Assembly: GCF_013248965.1 (NCBI RefSeq)
Contig: NZ_JABRVQ010000001.1
Span: forward strand, 186,001 to 250,000
Source of the DNA: Psychrobacter okhotskensis
Lineage (GTDB): Bacteria; Pseudomonadota; Gammaproteobacteria; Pseudomonadales; Moraxellaceae
Length of the DNA: 64,000 nt
Direction: 5' to 3'
Under the pieces are notes generated by a model. That model made no database searches, was not told the DNA's origin, and saw only the letters and a list, made by a program, of their open reading frames with translations. Position numbers and translations under genes: made by a program. Below, piece by piece: positions 1 to 8,566 of this stretch. Positions within the stretch are counted from its first letter, which is position 1. The number at the start of each line of letters is the position of its first letter.

Positions 1-214
1 CCAGATTTTGATAGCGCTTATCGAGATCGTTCAGCTGTTTTTTGGCACCGTCACGTTCTGTATAACTGCTATCCAGCTTGCTCTGCAGTGCGGTAAGTTC
101 TTTGGGATCGGTAACAGGGTGTTGTTTGAGGCTGCTAAGTTCAGCACTGACAAGCTGATACTGTTTTTTGATGTCGAGTATCATTTTTTCTAATATTCTA
201 AGTTGATCATACAT
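1..214 (-). CDS. Partial coiled-coil protein, ZapB/TIGR02449-like
   Basis: The first 71 codons of a minus-strand gene are visible; the rest lies beyond the window edge. The start is the ATG at 214, preceded by an AAGGAT-type ribosome binding site, and the protein begins MYDQLRILEKMILDIKKQ. The visible part is hydrophilic with heptad-like leucine and isoleucine spacing (residues 5-70), so a coiled coil is expected. There is no signal peptide or membrane segment. It is transcribed away from ygfB. In Pseudomonas a small coiled-coil gene (TIGR02449, ZapB-like) and zapA sit beside ygfB, so a divisome-associated role is a reasonable guess from position. Family membership is inference, because such coiled coils have little sequence signature. 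Confidence 0.55.
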   Translation of the reverse strand, partial: MYDQLRILEKMILDIKKQYQLVSAELSSLKQHPVTDPKELTALQSKLDSSYTERDGAKKQLNDLDKRYQNL

Positions 215-421
215 AGTCAGTTTTTATCCTTAACAAGTAAGCGTGAATGAATTTTGTTCTCTGCGTTTAATAATGCCATAGGTGACCGCATAATATCTAT
301 ATCAACAAAGTAATTGTATGCCGCTTTGTTTCGTAACTTCTATCAGCCGCCGCTTTATTAATGATAGTGCGCGGCATCTGTTTCTATTTAACACTACTAA
401 TCAATTACTAGGACATCTATT

Positions 422-1087
422 ATGAATGATAATATCTCTGGCTGGAATACATGGCTGGCCGCGTTTGACGATTGGACGGACGTGTCTATCAGTGAGGTAC
501 ACGGCTTAATGACGGGACTGATGACCGCTTGCGATGCACCTGATGAAAAGGTATGGGCCAAGGTGTTTGAGGAGCTGAGTTTTGCGCCATTGCCTGATGA
601 AGCACTAACCTTGTTGACTGAAGAAGCGGAGGACACCGTGTTTCAGCTGAAAGACAAAGACGATGCTTATTCTTATACGCCGTTAGTGCCAGATGATGAA
701 CATGATTTATACGAGCGCGTGATGGCGTTGAAACAGTGGGCCAATGGCTTTATGACAGGCTTTGGTATTACCGATTGTGGTCTCACTGCTGAAGAGAATG
801 AAATGTTGTCGGATTTGGCTAAAATTGGCGCGATTCGATTAGAAGACGATGAAGACTTTGAAGGTGGGGAAGAGTCTTACCTGTATATCTATGAGTTTGC
901 GCGTATGGTGCCAGTCAGCTTTGCGACTCGCAAGCGTAAGCCTGTCAAAGATATTGCGCTGATTTCGGGACTGGCTATCGATGCCAAAACCACCAAAGAG
1001 CTACAAGCTGAAGGTAAGGCTTCTAATACTAAGCCAAAACCAATGCCGCCAGTCGTTGATATTATGAATCAAAATCATCCATCATAA
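422..1087 (+). CDS. ygfB: UPF0149/YgfB family protein
   Basis: This 221-residue acidic, all-helical cytosolic protein belongs to the YgfB/UPF0149 family. Family marks are EVHGLMTGLM near residues 24-33 (the HGLLTG box) and WANGFMTGFG in the middle (the W..GF..GF box). The start at 422 has AGGAC about 8 bases upstream. In Pseudomonas aeruginosa YgfB has been linked to control of ampDh3 and beta-lactam resistance; whether it acts so here is unknown. An ampD gene lies at 15.8 kb. The C-terminal 25 residues are a polar, proline-rich tail. The deaminase gene follows after 59 bases and could share the transcript. Confidence 0.85.
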   Translation: MNDNISGWNTWLAAFDDWTDVSISEVHGLMTGLMTACDAPDEKVWAKVFEELSFAPLPDEALTLLTEEAEDTVFQLKDKDDAYSYTPLVPDDEHDLYERVMALKQWANGFMTGFGITDCGLTAEENEMLSDLAKIGAIRLEDDEDFEGGEESYLYIYEFARMVPVSFATRKRKPVKDIALISGLAIDAKTTKELQAEGKASNTKPKPMPPVVDIMNQNHPS

Positions 1088-1146
1088 GTGATGTGATTGG
1101 CAATACAAATGATGTGTTGCGGTAAAAGAATAAAGAGGAGTCTGAG

Positions 1147-1629
1147 ATGATAACTGACCATGATATGCAGCATTTGCGTCGCTGTGTGGCGCTTGCAGCC
1201 GAAGCGCTAGAAGCGGGTGATAAACCTTTTGGTAGCGTATTGGTCGATAGTGATGGTCAGGTATTACGCGAAGATCGTAACCGTGCTAATTCGGTCGACG
1301 CGACTTATCATCCTGAAATTGCTGTTGCACAATGGGCCGCGCAAAACATGACAGCGGATGCGCGTGCCAAAGCCGTGGTTTATACCTCAGGTGAGCATTG
1401 TGCCATGTGCTCGGCGGCTCATGCATGGGCAGGTCTTGGTCGTATCGTCTACGTTAGCTCCTCAAAGCAGTTAGGAAAATGGATGGAGGAGATGGGCGTG
1501 ACCTCAACATCGCCCATCAACTCATTGAGTATTCAAGAAATTACGCCAAACGTACCAGTAGAAGGTCCGATTGCAGGCTTGGATGAAGAAGTCAAAGCGT
1601 TACAGCGTCGCTCATTGCAAAGAGGGTAG
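1147..1629 (+). CDS. Nucleoside deaminase (CDA superfamily)
   Basis: A 160-residue zinc-dependent cytidine-deaminase-like enzyme. The zinc and proton-transfer motif is H-P-E (TYHPEIAVAQWA, about residues 56-67) instead of the commoner H-A-E. The second zinc motif is EHCAMCSAAHAWAG (C-x-x-C, about residues 90-103). Length and motif order fit the guanine/cytosine deaminase and TadA-like group, but the sequence does not fix the substrate. It is not TadA itself: the usual PCxMC and the tRNA-binding C-terminus are absent. The start has AAAGAGGAG just upstream. It sits between ygfB and argE in the same direction, 33 bases before argE, so it is likely co-transcribed. Confidence 0.8.
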   Translation: MITDHDMQHLRRCVALAAEALEAGDKPFGSVLVDSDGQVLREDRNRANSVDATYHPEIAVAQWAAQNMTADARAKAVVYTSGEHCAMCSAAHAWAGLGRIVYVSSSKQLGKWMEEMGVTSTSPINSLSIQEITPNVPVEGPIAGLDEEVKALQRRSLQRG

Positions 1630-1662
1630 CTCTTTTATTTTATACCGTAATAAGGATGTTTT

Positions 1663-2913
1663 ATGACTATAAAGAACAGCATCGATAATAATAGCACTGA
1701 TAATAACAGACAAACCTTGGCAACTACTGCTTATCCCACCCAAAGTATTGATTGGCTAACGCGCTTAATTGGCTTTGATACCGTCAGTCGGTATTCAAAC
1801 TTAGCATTAATTGAAGATGTGCAAGCTTACTGTGAGCAATTGGGCTTAACAGTAGACTTGACCTTTAATGAAGCCAAAAATAAAGCCAATTTATTCGTTA
1901 CTGTGCCAGCAGGGGCAAATGCTGACGAAGTCAATCACGGTCTCGTGCTATCTGGTCATACTGATGTCGTGCCAGTCGATGGGCAAGAATGGACGTCAGA
2001 GCCGTTCACCGCGACGATACGTGGCGACAAGCTATACGGACGCGGCGCTTGTGATATGAAAGGCTTTATCGCCTGTGCATTAACTTTGTTGCCACAAGCT
2101 ACCAAGCTATCTAAAAATGGTCAGCTACATCGTCCATTACATTTGGCTTTATCATTTGATGAAGAAGTAGGCTGTTTGGGTGCACCATTAATATTGGCAG
2201 ATTTAAAAGCACGGGGTATCACCCCTGATTATTGTATCGTTGGCGAGCCGACCAAGATGACGATGGTGGTGGCACATAAAGGCATCGCGGTTTATCGTTG
2301 CCGTGTGCATGGCAAGTCTGCGCATTCGTCATTGACTGCACAGGGCGTCAACGCTATCAGCTATGCCAGTCGTTTGATTGGTTATGTTGATACCTTAGCG
2401 GAAGAGATCAGTCATCGTAGTGATAATGATGCACTGTTTGATGTGCCTTATTCGACACTGTCTGTAGGCACAATAAAAGGTGGCACGGCGACCAATATTG
2501 TCCCCAATCTATGTGAGTTTACCTTTGACTATCGCAATCTGCCGCATATGACTCAAGACGATATCCTTGCGCCGATTCAGGCGAAGGTTGCAGAGCTCAG
2601 CGCACAAATGAAAGCACGCGCGCCGGAGACGGGTATTGAGCTGATGCAAGAAGAAAGCGTACCAGCAATGACCGATAGCGACAGCGCCGAGTTACAAGCG
2701 TTAATAGCTGCTCTGACGGGTGATGGTAAACGTCATAAAGTCGCTTATGCGACTGAGGGTGGTCAGTTTACCAATAGCGGCATCCCCACAATTATCTGCG
2801 GTCCGGGTAGTATCGAGCAGGCTCATAAAGCCGATGAATATGTCGAGCTAAGCGAAATTGAACGTTGTGATGGTTTTTTAGGAAAGCTATTAGACAGCTG
2901 CACAGTCAACTGA
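1663..2913 (+). CDS. argE: Acetylornithine deacetylase
   Basis: Hydrolyses N-acetyl-L-ornithine to ornithine and acetate in arginine synthesis; cytosolic M20-family metallopeptidase of 416 residues. Metal-site motifs visible are SGHTDVVPVDGQEW (about residues 97-110), GRGACDMKGF, the catalytic FDEEVGCLGAP and VGEPT. HKADEYVELSEIERC near the C-terminus carries the last metal histidine. The length is slightly above the usual 380-390 because of about 25 polar Asn/Thr-rich residues at the N-terminus. A ribosome binding site AAGGATG lies 7 bases before the ATG. The family also contains DapE, but overall motif context favours ArgE. A terminator follows at 2973. Confidence 0.92.
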   Translation: MTIKNSIDNNSTDNNRQTLATTAYPTQSIDWLTRLIGFDTVSRYSNLALIEDVQAYCEQLGLTVDLTFNEAKNKANLFVTVPAGANADEVNHGLVLSGHTDVVPVDGQEWTSEPFTATIRGDKLYGRGACDMKGFIACALTLLPQATKLSKNGQLHRPLHLALSFDEEVGCLGAPLILADLKARGITPDYCIVGEPTKMTMVVAHKGIAVYRCRVHGKSAHSSLTAQGVNAISYASRLIGYVDTLAEEISHRSDNDALFDVPYSTLSVGTIKGGTATNIVPNLCEFTFDYRNLPHMTQDDILAPIQAKVAELSAQMKARAPETGIELMQEESVPAMTDSDSAELQALIAALTGDGKRHKVAYATEGGQFTNSGIPTIICGPGSIEQAHKADEYVELSEIERCDGFLGKLLDSCTVN

Positions 2914-2972
2914 TGGATTAAATCAGAAACAGCTTTTTTCTATTATCAGTAAGTCGCGAGCTAGCATAAAAT

Positions 2973-3005
2973 ACACCGTCTTTATGGCGGTGTTTATTTT
3001 TTTAA
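2973..3005 (+). terminator. Rho-independent terminator after argE
   Basis: Stem ACACCG (2973-2978) pairs with CGGTGT (2988-2993), followed by a T-rich run to about 3010. It separates argE from the exporter gene that starts at 3055. Confidence 0.7.
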
Positions 3006-3054
3006 TTTTTTCGCGTATTCAATTTATTCTAAATAAAAGAGTAGGGGTTGGTCG

Positions 3055-3792
3055 ATGTCTTGGCATCTGTTTACGGTATTTTTTGCAAGTACGTTTTTTA
3101 TCTCGGCGACCCCTGGTCCCAACATGCTCTTAGCGTTTCAATATGGTATGAACTACGGCGTGAAGCGGACGCTATGGACGCTGGCAGGGTTAAGCCTTGG
3201 TTTGTTCATTCTGCTACTTTCTACGTTGCTCGGATTGGATGCGATCAGTCGCCAATCACCTTGGCTGCTCACTGTTATTAAAGCAGCAGGCGCAGCATAT
3301 CTAATCTACTTGGGTATCAGCTCTTGGCGTGATGCAGGCGAGGGCAGCTTGATGAATGATGCTCGCGAAATGGGCGAAGAAGTGGCGGCTGACTATCCTG
3401 ATACGATTGAGTCTGTTAATGATAAAAATACGCCGCAGCCACGCTCCCTTTCTAGTGCAGCAGTTAGAGTATCGCCAAGTAATACTACCTTGTTTCGAAC
3501 TGGCATGTGGGTATCACTGTCTAACCCAAAAGCGATTTTATTCTTTGCCGCTTTTTTCCCCAAATTTATTAATTTTAGCGCGCCGCTGTGGCCGCAGTAT
3601 ATTATGCTGACTTGTGGGCTATTTTTGAGCGAGACGATTTGGCAACTTATTTATACCATTGGTGGTAAGAAGCTGGCGGGCTGGCTGGATGTTGGCGAGC
3701 GTTTGGCATGGCTAAATCGCGGCTGCGGGGTGATATTTATTTTAATTGCCGCGGCGTTATTGGCTGAAGTGTTGAATAGTTTTATGGGTTAA
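3055..3792 (+). CDS. LysE/RhtB family amino-acid exporter
   Basis: A 245-residue inner-membrane protein of the LysE/RhtB translocator family, which exports amino acids or small metabolites. The N-terminal signature is ATPGPNMLLAFQYG (about residues 19-32), the hallmark of the family. About six membrane spans are predicted by eye. The second conserved block WVSLSNPKAILFFAAFFPKF begins the C-terminal half. The protein is about 40 residues longer than usual. The excess is a hydrophilic, acidic and serine-rich stretch (about residues 97-145) between the third and fourth spans. The substrate cannot be told from sequence. The start at 3055 follows GTAGGGGTTGGTCG. Confidence 0.87.
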   Translation: MSWHLFTVFFASTFFISATPGPNMLLAFQYGMNYGVKRTLWTLAGLSLGLFILLLSTLLGLDAISRQSPWLLTVIKAAGAAYLIYLGISSWRDAGEGSLMNDAREMGEEVAADYPDTIESVNDKNTPQPRSLSSAAVRVSPSNTTLFRTGMWVSLSNPKAILFFAAFFPKFINFSAPLWPQYIMLTCGLFLSETIWQLIYTIGGKKLAGWLDVGERLAWLNRGCGVIFILIAAALLAEVLNSFMG

Positions 3793-3834
3793 AAGTCTTT
3801 GGCAACTATTTAAAAAGCCTTGTACTTACTCACA

Positions 3835-3869
3835 AAAAAGCCGTTCGCTATAATAGCGAACGGCTTTTT
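3835..3869. terminator. Bidirectional terminator between exporter gene and miaB
   Basis: A perfect 15-bp stem (3835-3849 with 3855-3869) carries a GCCGTTCGC core, a 5-base loop, A-run on the left and T-run on the right. It can stop transcription from both converging genes. Confidence 0.9.
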
Positions 3870-3893
3870 CATTCATTCAATTTTTCTAAAAAT

Positions 3894-5387
3894 TTAAGCC
3901 AATACCTCGACTAGCTCACCTTTCACCATATGCGGACTCACAAAGTCAGTAATACGTACGCTCACGATTTTACCCAACATTTCATCCATTGTATCAACGT
4001 TATAAGGGAACATGACCGTACGTGTATTATCCGCCGTACCGATTAAGCAATCAGGATGACGATTGGCGACTTGCTCAACCAATACACGAGTGGTAGTGCC
4101 AACCATTTCATGGGTTTTGGCGAGCGTTGAGTCGATGATGACTTTTTGGAATTCAGCCAAGCGCTCTTTTTTAGTCTTGAAGCTCACATCATCGGGTAAT
4201 TCTGCTGCTGGCGTACCCGGACGTTTCGAATAGATAAAGCTGTAAGAGTGATCGAAATTTAACTCTTTTGCTAAGTTCAACGTATCTTGGAAGTCTTGCT
4301 CAGTCTCACCGGGGAAACCAATAATAAAGTCACTCGACAAATGGATATCAGGACGAATGGCTTTAAGCTTATTGATTTGATTGATATAAACGTCAATAGT
4401 ATGGTTACGTTTCATCGCCGCCAAGATAGCGTTTGAGCCACTTTGAACCGGTAGATGCAAGTGCGATACCAGCTCTGGTAATTTGGCATAAGCATCAATG
4501 ATATCGTCGGTAAATTCTAATGGATGACTGGTGGTATAGCGAATGCGCTCGACACCATCGACGTGCGAGACATAATGCAGTAGTTCTGCGAAACGGCAAA
4601 TACTGCCATCATCTTTTTGGCCGCGATAGCCGTTGACGTTTTGACCCAATAGATTGATTTCACGCACGCCTTGCTCAGCTAAGCTGTCAATCTCTGCTAA
4701 TACATCATCCAGTGGACGCGATAACTCTTCACCGCGCGTATAAGGAACAACGCAGAATGAACAATACTTTGAGCAGCCTTCCATAATGGATACAAAGGCC
4801 TTATAGCCTTCAACGCGCGGCTCAGGTAAAAAGTCAAACTTCTCGATACTAGGGAAGGATACATCTACCGTACCGATACGATTCTTAGGCGCAATTTCAC
4901 GTTGCTCGTTTGATTGATCATAGAGTTCAGGCAAACGATGCAAGGTTTGTGGGCCAAAAACCATATCGACATAAGGTGCGCGCTTTTGAATGTTATCGCC
5001 TTCTTGCGAGGCCACACAGCCGCCGACACCGATCACGAGGTCAGGACGTTTTTCTTTTAACTTGCGCCAGCGACCTAATTCTGAAAAGACTTTTTCTTGC
5101 GCTTTTTCACGAATGGAGCAGGTGTTCATTAGCAGCACATCGGCTTCGTCGATATCGTGCGTCACTTCCATACCGTGTGAATCACCCAGCACGTCGAGCA
5201 TTTTGCCAGAGTCATAGACATTCATCTGACAGCCCTGCGTGGTGACAAACACCTTTTTAGTCGGCGCTTTATTGACAGGCGTTTGGGCTGAACTTGGCTC
5301 GTTGAGTGCAGTGACAGCAGGCGCGGTGACAGTCGTCTCAGCAACGGCAGCGTCATTAATGCGGGGATTAAATACAGTAACACTCAT
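3894..5387 (-). CDS. miaB: tRNA-2-methylthio-N6-dimethylallyladenosine synthase MiaB
   Basis: Radical-SAM methylthiotransferase that adds the 2-methylthio group to i6A37 of tRNAs reading UNN codons. The N-terminal MTTase domain begins near residue 44 ([18 protein letters not shown]) and holds the auxiliary-cluster cysteines: C53, [10 protein letters not shown] and [11 protein letters not shown]. The radical-SAM motif CxxxCxxC is in [18 protein letters not shown] near residue 205. A TRAM-type RNA-binding domain ends the protein (LVEQV...[15 protein letters not shown]). At 497 residues it is longer than E. coli MiaB (474) because of about 42 Ala/Thr/Val-rich N-terminal residues. Gene stands alone, with a terminator on its 3' side. 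Confidence 0.96.
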   Translation of the reverse strand: MSVTVFNPRINDAAVAETTVTAPAVTALNEPSSAQTPVNKAPTKKVFVTTQGCQMNVYDSGKMLDVLGDSHGMEVTHDIDEADVLLMNTCSIREKAQEKVFSELGRWRKLKEKRPDLVIGVGGCVASQEGDNIQKRAPYVDMVFGPQTLHRLPELYDQSNEQREIAPKNRIGTVDVSFPSIEKFDFLPEPRVEGYKAFVSIMEGCSKYCSFCVVPYTRGEELSRPLDDVLAEIDSLAEQGVREINLLGQNVNGYRGQKDDGSICRFAELLHYVSHVDGVERIRYTTSHPLEFTDDIIDAYAKLPELVSHLHLPVQSGSNAILAAMKRNHTIDVYINQINKLKAIRPDIHLSSDFIIGFPGETEQDFQDTLNLAKELNFDHSYSFIYSKRPGTPAAELPDDVSFKTKKERLAEFQKVIIDSTLAKTHEMVGTTTRVLVEQVANRHPDCLIGTADNTRTVMFPYNVDTMDEMLGKIVSVRITDFVSPHMVKGELVEVLA

Positions 5388-5961
5388 AAGGATAAGTCCA
5401 TGATTGACTAAAATGTAGCGGGGTAAGCGATTAACAGGTGGCGTATTTTATCACAACCCTGTGCCAATGTGAAAAGTAAGCGTGTGCTTTCGATTATAAT
5501 CAGGATAAATTATTCATAATAGTATCAATTGCTTATCAATAATAGAGCAGAGATTGAAAATCGCTAACCTTTCATAAAGTATTTAGCTTGTACTGTTGTT
5601 GATGCTAAAGGTAGGCATGCATAAATTAGTGCTAAGGCGGATCAATATTACTACCGTAAGTAGTGGATATTGGTAAGGCGCAGCTAATTTGTCTTATTAT
5701 GGAAAATTTTATTGTTTATCTCTACGAGTTAGCCATACTATTATCATTTTTATGCTTCTATCACTTTTATGTTTCGTGCTGCTGTCCTAATTATTAACAA
5801 ATGGTAAGGATGCTGGTTGAAAGTTAAACAACTATAGTATGATGAGCCTATTCTAAGAGTGTCCTCGACAAAACATTATTCTTGATAAAACATTTCCTCA
5901 ACAAAGATAAGCACCGACAAGCCAACGATTAAATACCACTACGATGATAAAGAGAGTAAGT
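5388..5961. other. Intergenic gap between miaB and slt
   Basis: About 570 bases with no convincing gene. It must hold the divergent promoters of miaB and slt. A weak sigma70-like pair is seen near 5817-5843 (TTGAAA and TATGAT) but with a short 15-base spacer. A 33-codon hydrophobic open frame at 5699-5800 has no ribosome binding site. Confidence 0.5.
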
Positions 5962-8079
5962 ATGACAAAGCGCCGCGCTGCCAAACGTAACCATAGCGAC
6001 AGTTATGACGTCAATGCCATACCCACAGCCAAGACTAGCGAGCAAGCCAGTCCTATGAATACCAGATCGCTGCGCATTGGAGCGCTGAGTGTCGCCACGG
6101 CAATGGGCGCCTTAGGTTTGTCTCAGGTGGCGTGTGCTGAGCCAGTATCTTACGGCACTTATCAGCAAGACAGCAGTATTGACTCATTCACGGCAGCAGC
6201 CATCGCCGCCGATCGTGGTGATGTCAGTGCGCTCTATAATTATGAGCAAATGATGAGTGGCGGTTTGTTTGCGATGTATCCGACTTACTGGCGGATGAAT
6301 TTAGATCTAAATTCCCAAAGCTCGGCAGCAGTGTCGCAGTTTGTGCGTCAATATCCAGATACGGTCATGGCCGAAAAGCTCGTGGCTGATTTTGCGGAAA
6401 CCAAAGCAGGATCTAATGATTATGCCTCAGTACGCCAAGTGGCAAATTTGATCACCAATGCCGATGCCAGTGAGAAGTGCGCCGTTGCGCTTGGGTTTAA
6501 TAATGGTGGCGATACCATGCGCGCCATGGCAGCCAAGCCGGATGTTTGGCTGACGACCAAAAAGCAACCCGCCTTGTGTGATCAGCTGGCGATGGAGATG
6601 AACAACAACCCTATGATTAGCAATCAAGATCGAGCGGCACGCCTGAAGCGCATGCTACGTAAGGGTAAAACGGGCGATATCATGGCATTGTCGTCACGTT
6701 TGGGCACGCCTATTCCTTATTCTGCACTCAGTGAGATTCAGCTGAGCCCGTCTTCATTTTTTACCCGTTTTACCCGTGAGCCAAACAGTCAAACCAATCA
6801 ATACTTGTACTTATATGCGATGGGCCGCCTAGCAGATAAATCTTATCGTGAAGCCGCGTTGCAGTTAGATTTTGATATCAAGCAAGACAATCAGCGTTCA
6901 GCGAGATTGTTAAATGATGAGACGCGTCGCTATGCGTATCGTACCCTTGGGGTGCAACGTATGAACCATAATACCGATGATGGCTTTAATGCTGAGGCGG
7001 TTGATTGGTTCCGTAGTAGCTTAGACGATGACTTTAACTTTGAAGAAGCCGAAGACTACGCCATGGCGGCCATTCGCTTTGGGCGTTGGGATGATGTGGT
7101 CGAGGCCATCGCTCACATGGACAGTGAAACGCAAAAAGGCAATCAATGGCAATATTGGTTGGCACGTGCTTATGAGCAATCAAGCGATGCTAACAAGCGC
7201 AATACCGCTAAGAAGATGTATCAGAATTTGGCAAAAAGTAATGATTACTACGGCTTAATGGCAAAAGACAAAGCCGGTCAACGTTTTGATGCCAGTCGTT
7301 TGGGTGGTAGCAACTTGCCAAATGTCAGTACTGCCGATCGTGCACGCGTCATGCAAAACGCTAACTTCGCTCGGGCGTTTGCTTTATACAATGCTGATGC
7401 CAGTCGTGCCTATGCCAATCGTGAATGGAATTGGGCTGTCAAGCAAGCACGTGACAATCGTGATGATAATTTGATTATCGCTGCGGCGAGCTTGGCACAT
7501 GACATGGGCTGGCTCGATCGAGCAATTTATGCTGTGGACAATACTGACAGAGTCGACAGCTTGGCTTTATCGCATCCGATGCCGCACCAAGATGCCGTCG
7601 TTCGCTACAGCCAATCAGCGGGGATTGATCCGGCATGGGCTTATGGCATCATGCGTCAAGAGAGTCGATTTGTAGCCTCAGCGCGCTCAGGTGTTGGTGC
7701 CAGTGGGTTGATGCAAGTCATGCCTGATACAGCAAAATATATCGCCCGTAATTTAGGTGAGACTTATAGTGCCAGTCGCGCTAACAGTGGCGATACCAAT
7801 ATCCGTTATGGGACTTGGTATATGGGTGATATCTTGGGCAAATTAAACTATCAGCCAGTACTGGCAACAGCCGGCTATAATGCAGGTCCTAATAATGCCA
7901 AGCGCTGGCAGCCAGTTTATGGTTCGCTCGATGCTGACCAATACGTTGAGTCAATTGCTTTTCCGGAAACGCGCAATTATGTGAAGCATGTCATGGAAAA
8001 CGCCACGATTTATAGTAGCTTATTGGGTCGTAGTCAGCCTATTAGTCAACGCATGGGAACGATTCCTGCTGCATTCTAA
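5962..8079 (+). CDS. slt: Soluble-type lytic murein transglycosylase
   Basis: Periplasmic enzyme that cleaves the MurNAc-GlcNAc bond with 1,6-anhydro product formation. The C-terminal SLT catalytic domain covers roughly the last 150 residues. GIMRQESRF supplies the catalytic Glu and GVGASGLMQVMPDTAKYIA the second motif; AGYNAGPNNAKRW completes it. The long preceding part is a helical superhelix (U-domain) as in E. coli Slt70. The ATG at 5962 was chosen because AAAGAGAG lies 5 bases upstream; an ATG at 5944 in the same frame lacks this. A signal peptide (RSLRIGALSVATAMGALGLS, cleavage near ACA-EP) begins only about 32 residues into the protein; an in-frame ATG at 6055 would remove that extension. 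Products would feed AmpD, encoded at 15.8 kb. Confidence 0.9.
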   Translation: MTKRRAAKRNHSDSYDVNAIPTAKTSEQASPMNTRSLRIGALSVATAMGALGLSQVACAEPVSYGTYQQDSSIDSFTAAAIAADRGDVSALYNYEQMMSGGLFAMYPTYWRMNLDLNSQSSAAVSQFVRQYPDTVMAEKLVADFAETKAGSNDYASVRQVANLITNADASEKCAVALGFNNGGDTMRAMAAKPDVWLTTKKQPALCDQLAMEMNNNPMISNQDRAARLKRMLRKGKTGDIMALSSRLGTPIPYSALSEIQLSPSSFFTRFTREPNSQTNQYLYLYAMGRLADKSYREAALQLDFDIKQDNQRSARLLNDETRRYAYRTLGVQRMNHNTDDGFNAEAVDWFRSSLDDDFNFEEAEDYAMAAIRFGRWDDVVEAIAHMDSETQKGNQWQYWLARAYEQSSDANKRNTAKKMYQNLAKSNDYYGLMAKDKAGQRFDASRLGGSNLPNVSTADRARVMQNANFARAFALYNADASRAYANREWNWAVKQARDNRDDNLIIAAASLAHDMGWLDRAIYAVDNTDRVDSLALSHPMPHQDAVVRYSQSAGIDPAWAYGIMRQESRFVASARSGVGASGLMQVMPDTAKYIARNLGETYSASRANSGDTNIRYGTWYMGDILGKLNYQPVLATAGYNAGPNNAKRWQPVYGSLDADQYVESIAFPETRNYVKHVMENATIYSSLLGRSQPISQRMGTIPAAF

Positions 8080-8093
8080 AGTGCTCACTTAGC

Positions 8094-8137
8094 AAAAAAG
8101 AAACCATTAACGATAAACTGTTAATGGTTTCTTTTTT
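8094..8137 (+). terminator. Rho-independent terminator after slt
   Basis: An 18-bp uninterrupted stem (8094-8111 with 8120-8137) closes an 8-base loop. The GAAACCATTAAC core is flanked by A-run and T-run; it lies 15 bases after the slt stop. Confidence 0.9.
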
Positions 8138-8198
8138 TTACCGATTTATTTTTAAATACAAATTGTATTTGCACCAATCAGTTGTTCTTCTGCAAGGC

Positions 8199-8326
8199 AT
8201 AGTCAAAACATCCTAAAAACGCGACGCTATTGCTGATATCAATTTTTTGTCGCCTCCGTCTGCGCAGGCACAGCAAGCAAGAAAAATTGATATCAGCAGT
8301 GCGTGATGGTTCGATATTACTTTTCA
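8199..8326. repeat. Dispersed repeat, longest copy, with nested inverted repeat
   Basis: This is the longest of four related copies in the window. The left end is ATAGTCAAAACATCCTAAAA followed by CGCGACG and TATTGCT. A perfect 17-bp inverted repeat, TGCTGATATCAATTTTT (8231-8247) with its complement at 8282-8298, encloses a GC-richer 34-base centre. The right end GCGTGATGGTTCGATATTAC (8300-8319) recurs at 31693. Related copies are at 31655-31729, 11206-11243 and 42993-43030. It has no coding capacity. It looks like a small non-autonomous element or REP-like unit. Confidence 0.75.
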
Positions 8327-8566
8327 TTCCCCATAGTTGTTTGTCTTCTAAGCAGTTTTCATGCTAGTTCTTATGTTTAAGCGACACTTAAGTGATGTTT
8401 ACGTTTCTGCTATAGATTAAAAAAAGCATTTTGCTACCATTGCTTTAGTTAGTGTCCGTATTTTTTGTTGGTTTATTTTTAGCTTGGTTTGATGAATATT
8501 GCTACTTTGATTACTTTTATCCAAGCTTACCCACTCTTTTATCATTGCTAGATGCCTTAATCCCTT

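Noticed and set aside
8..193. Open plus-strand frame of 61 codons at the left edge
   Set aside because: It is the complement of the minus-strand coiled-coil gene that has a proper start and ribosome binding site at 214.
1147..1629. tRNA adenosine deaminase TadA
   Set aside because: Zinc motif is H-P-E with EHCAMC instead of the TadA H-A-E and PCxMC, and the basic tRNA-binding tail is missing.
5699..5800. 33-codon hydrophobic open frame upstream of slt
   Set aside because: No ribosome binding site, unusual Cys-rich end and AT-rich chance composition.
8299..8315. tRNA T-arm-like GGTTCGA in the dispersed repeat
   Set aside because: No acceptor stem or cloverleaf can be formed around it, in either copy.
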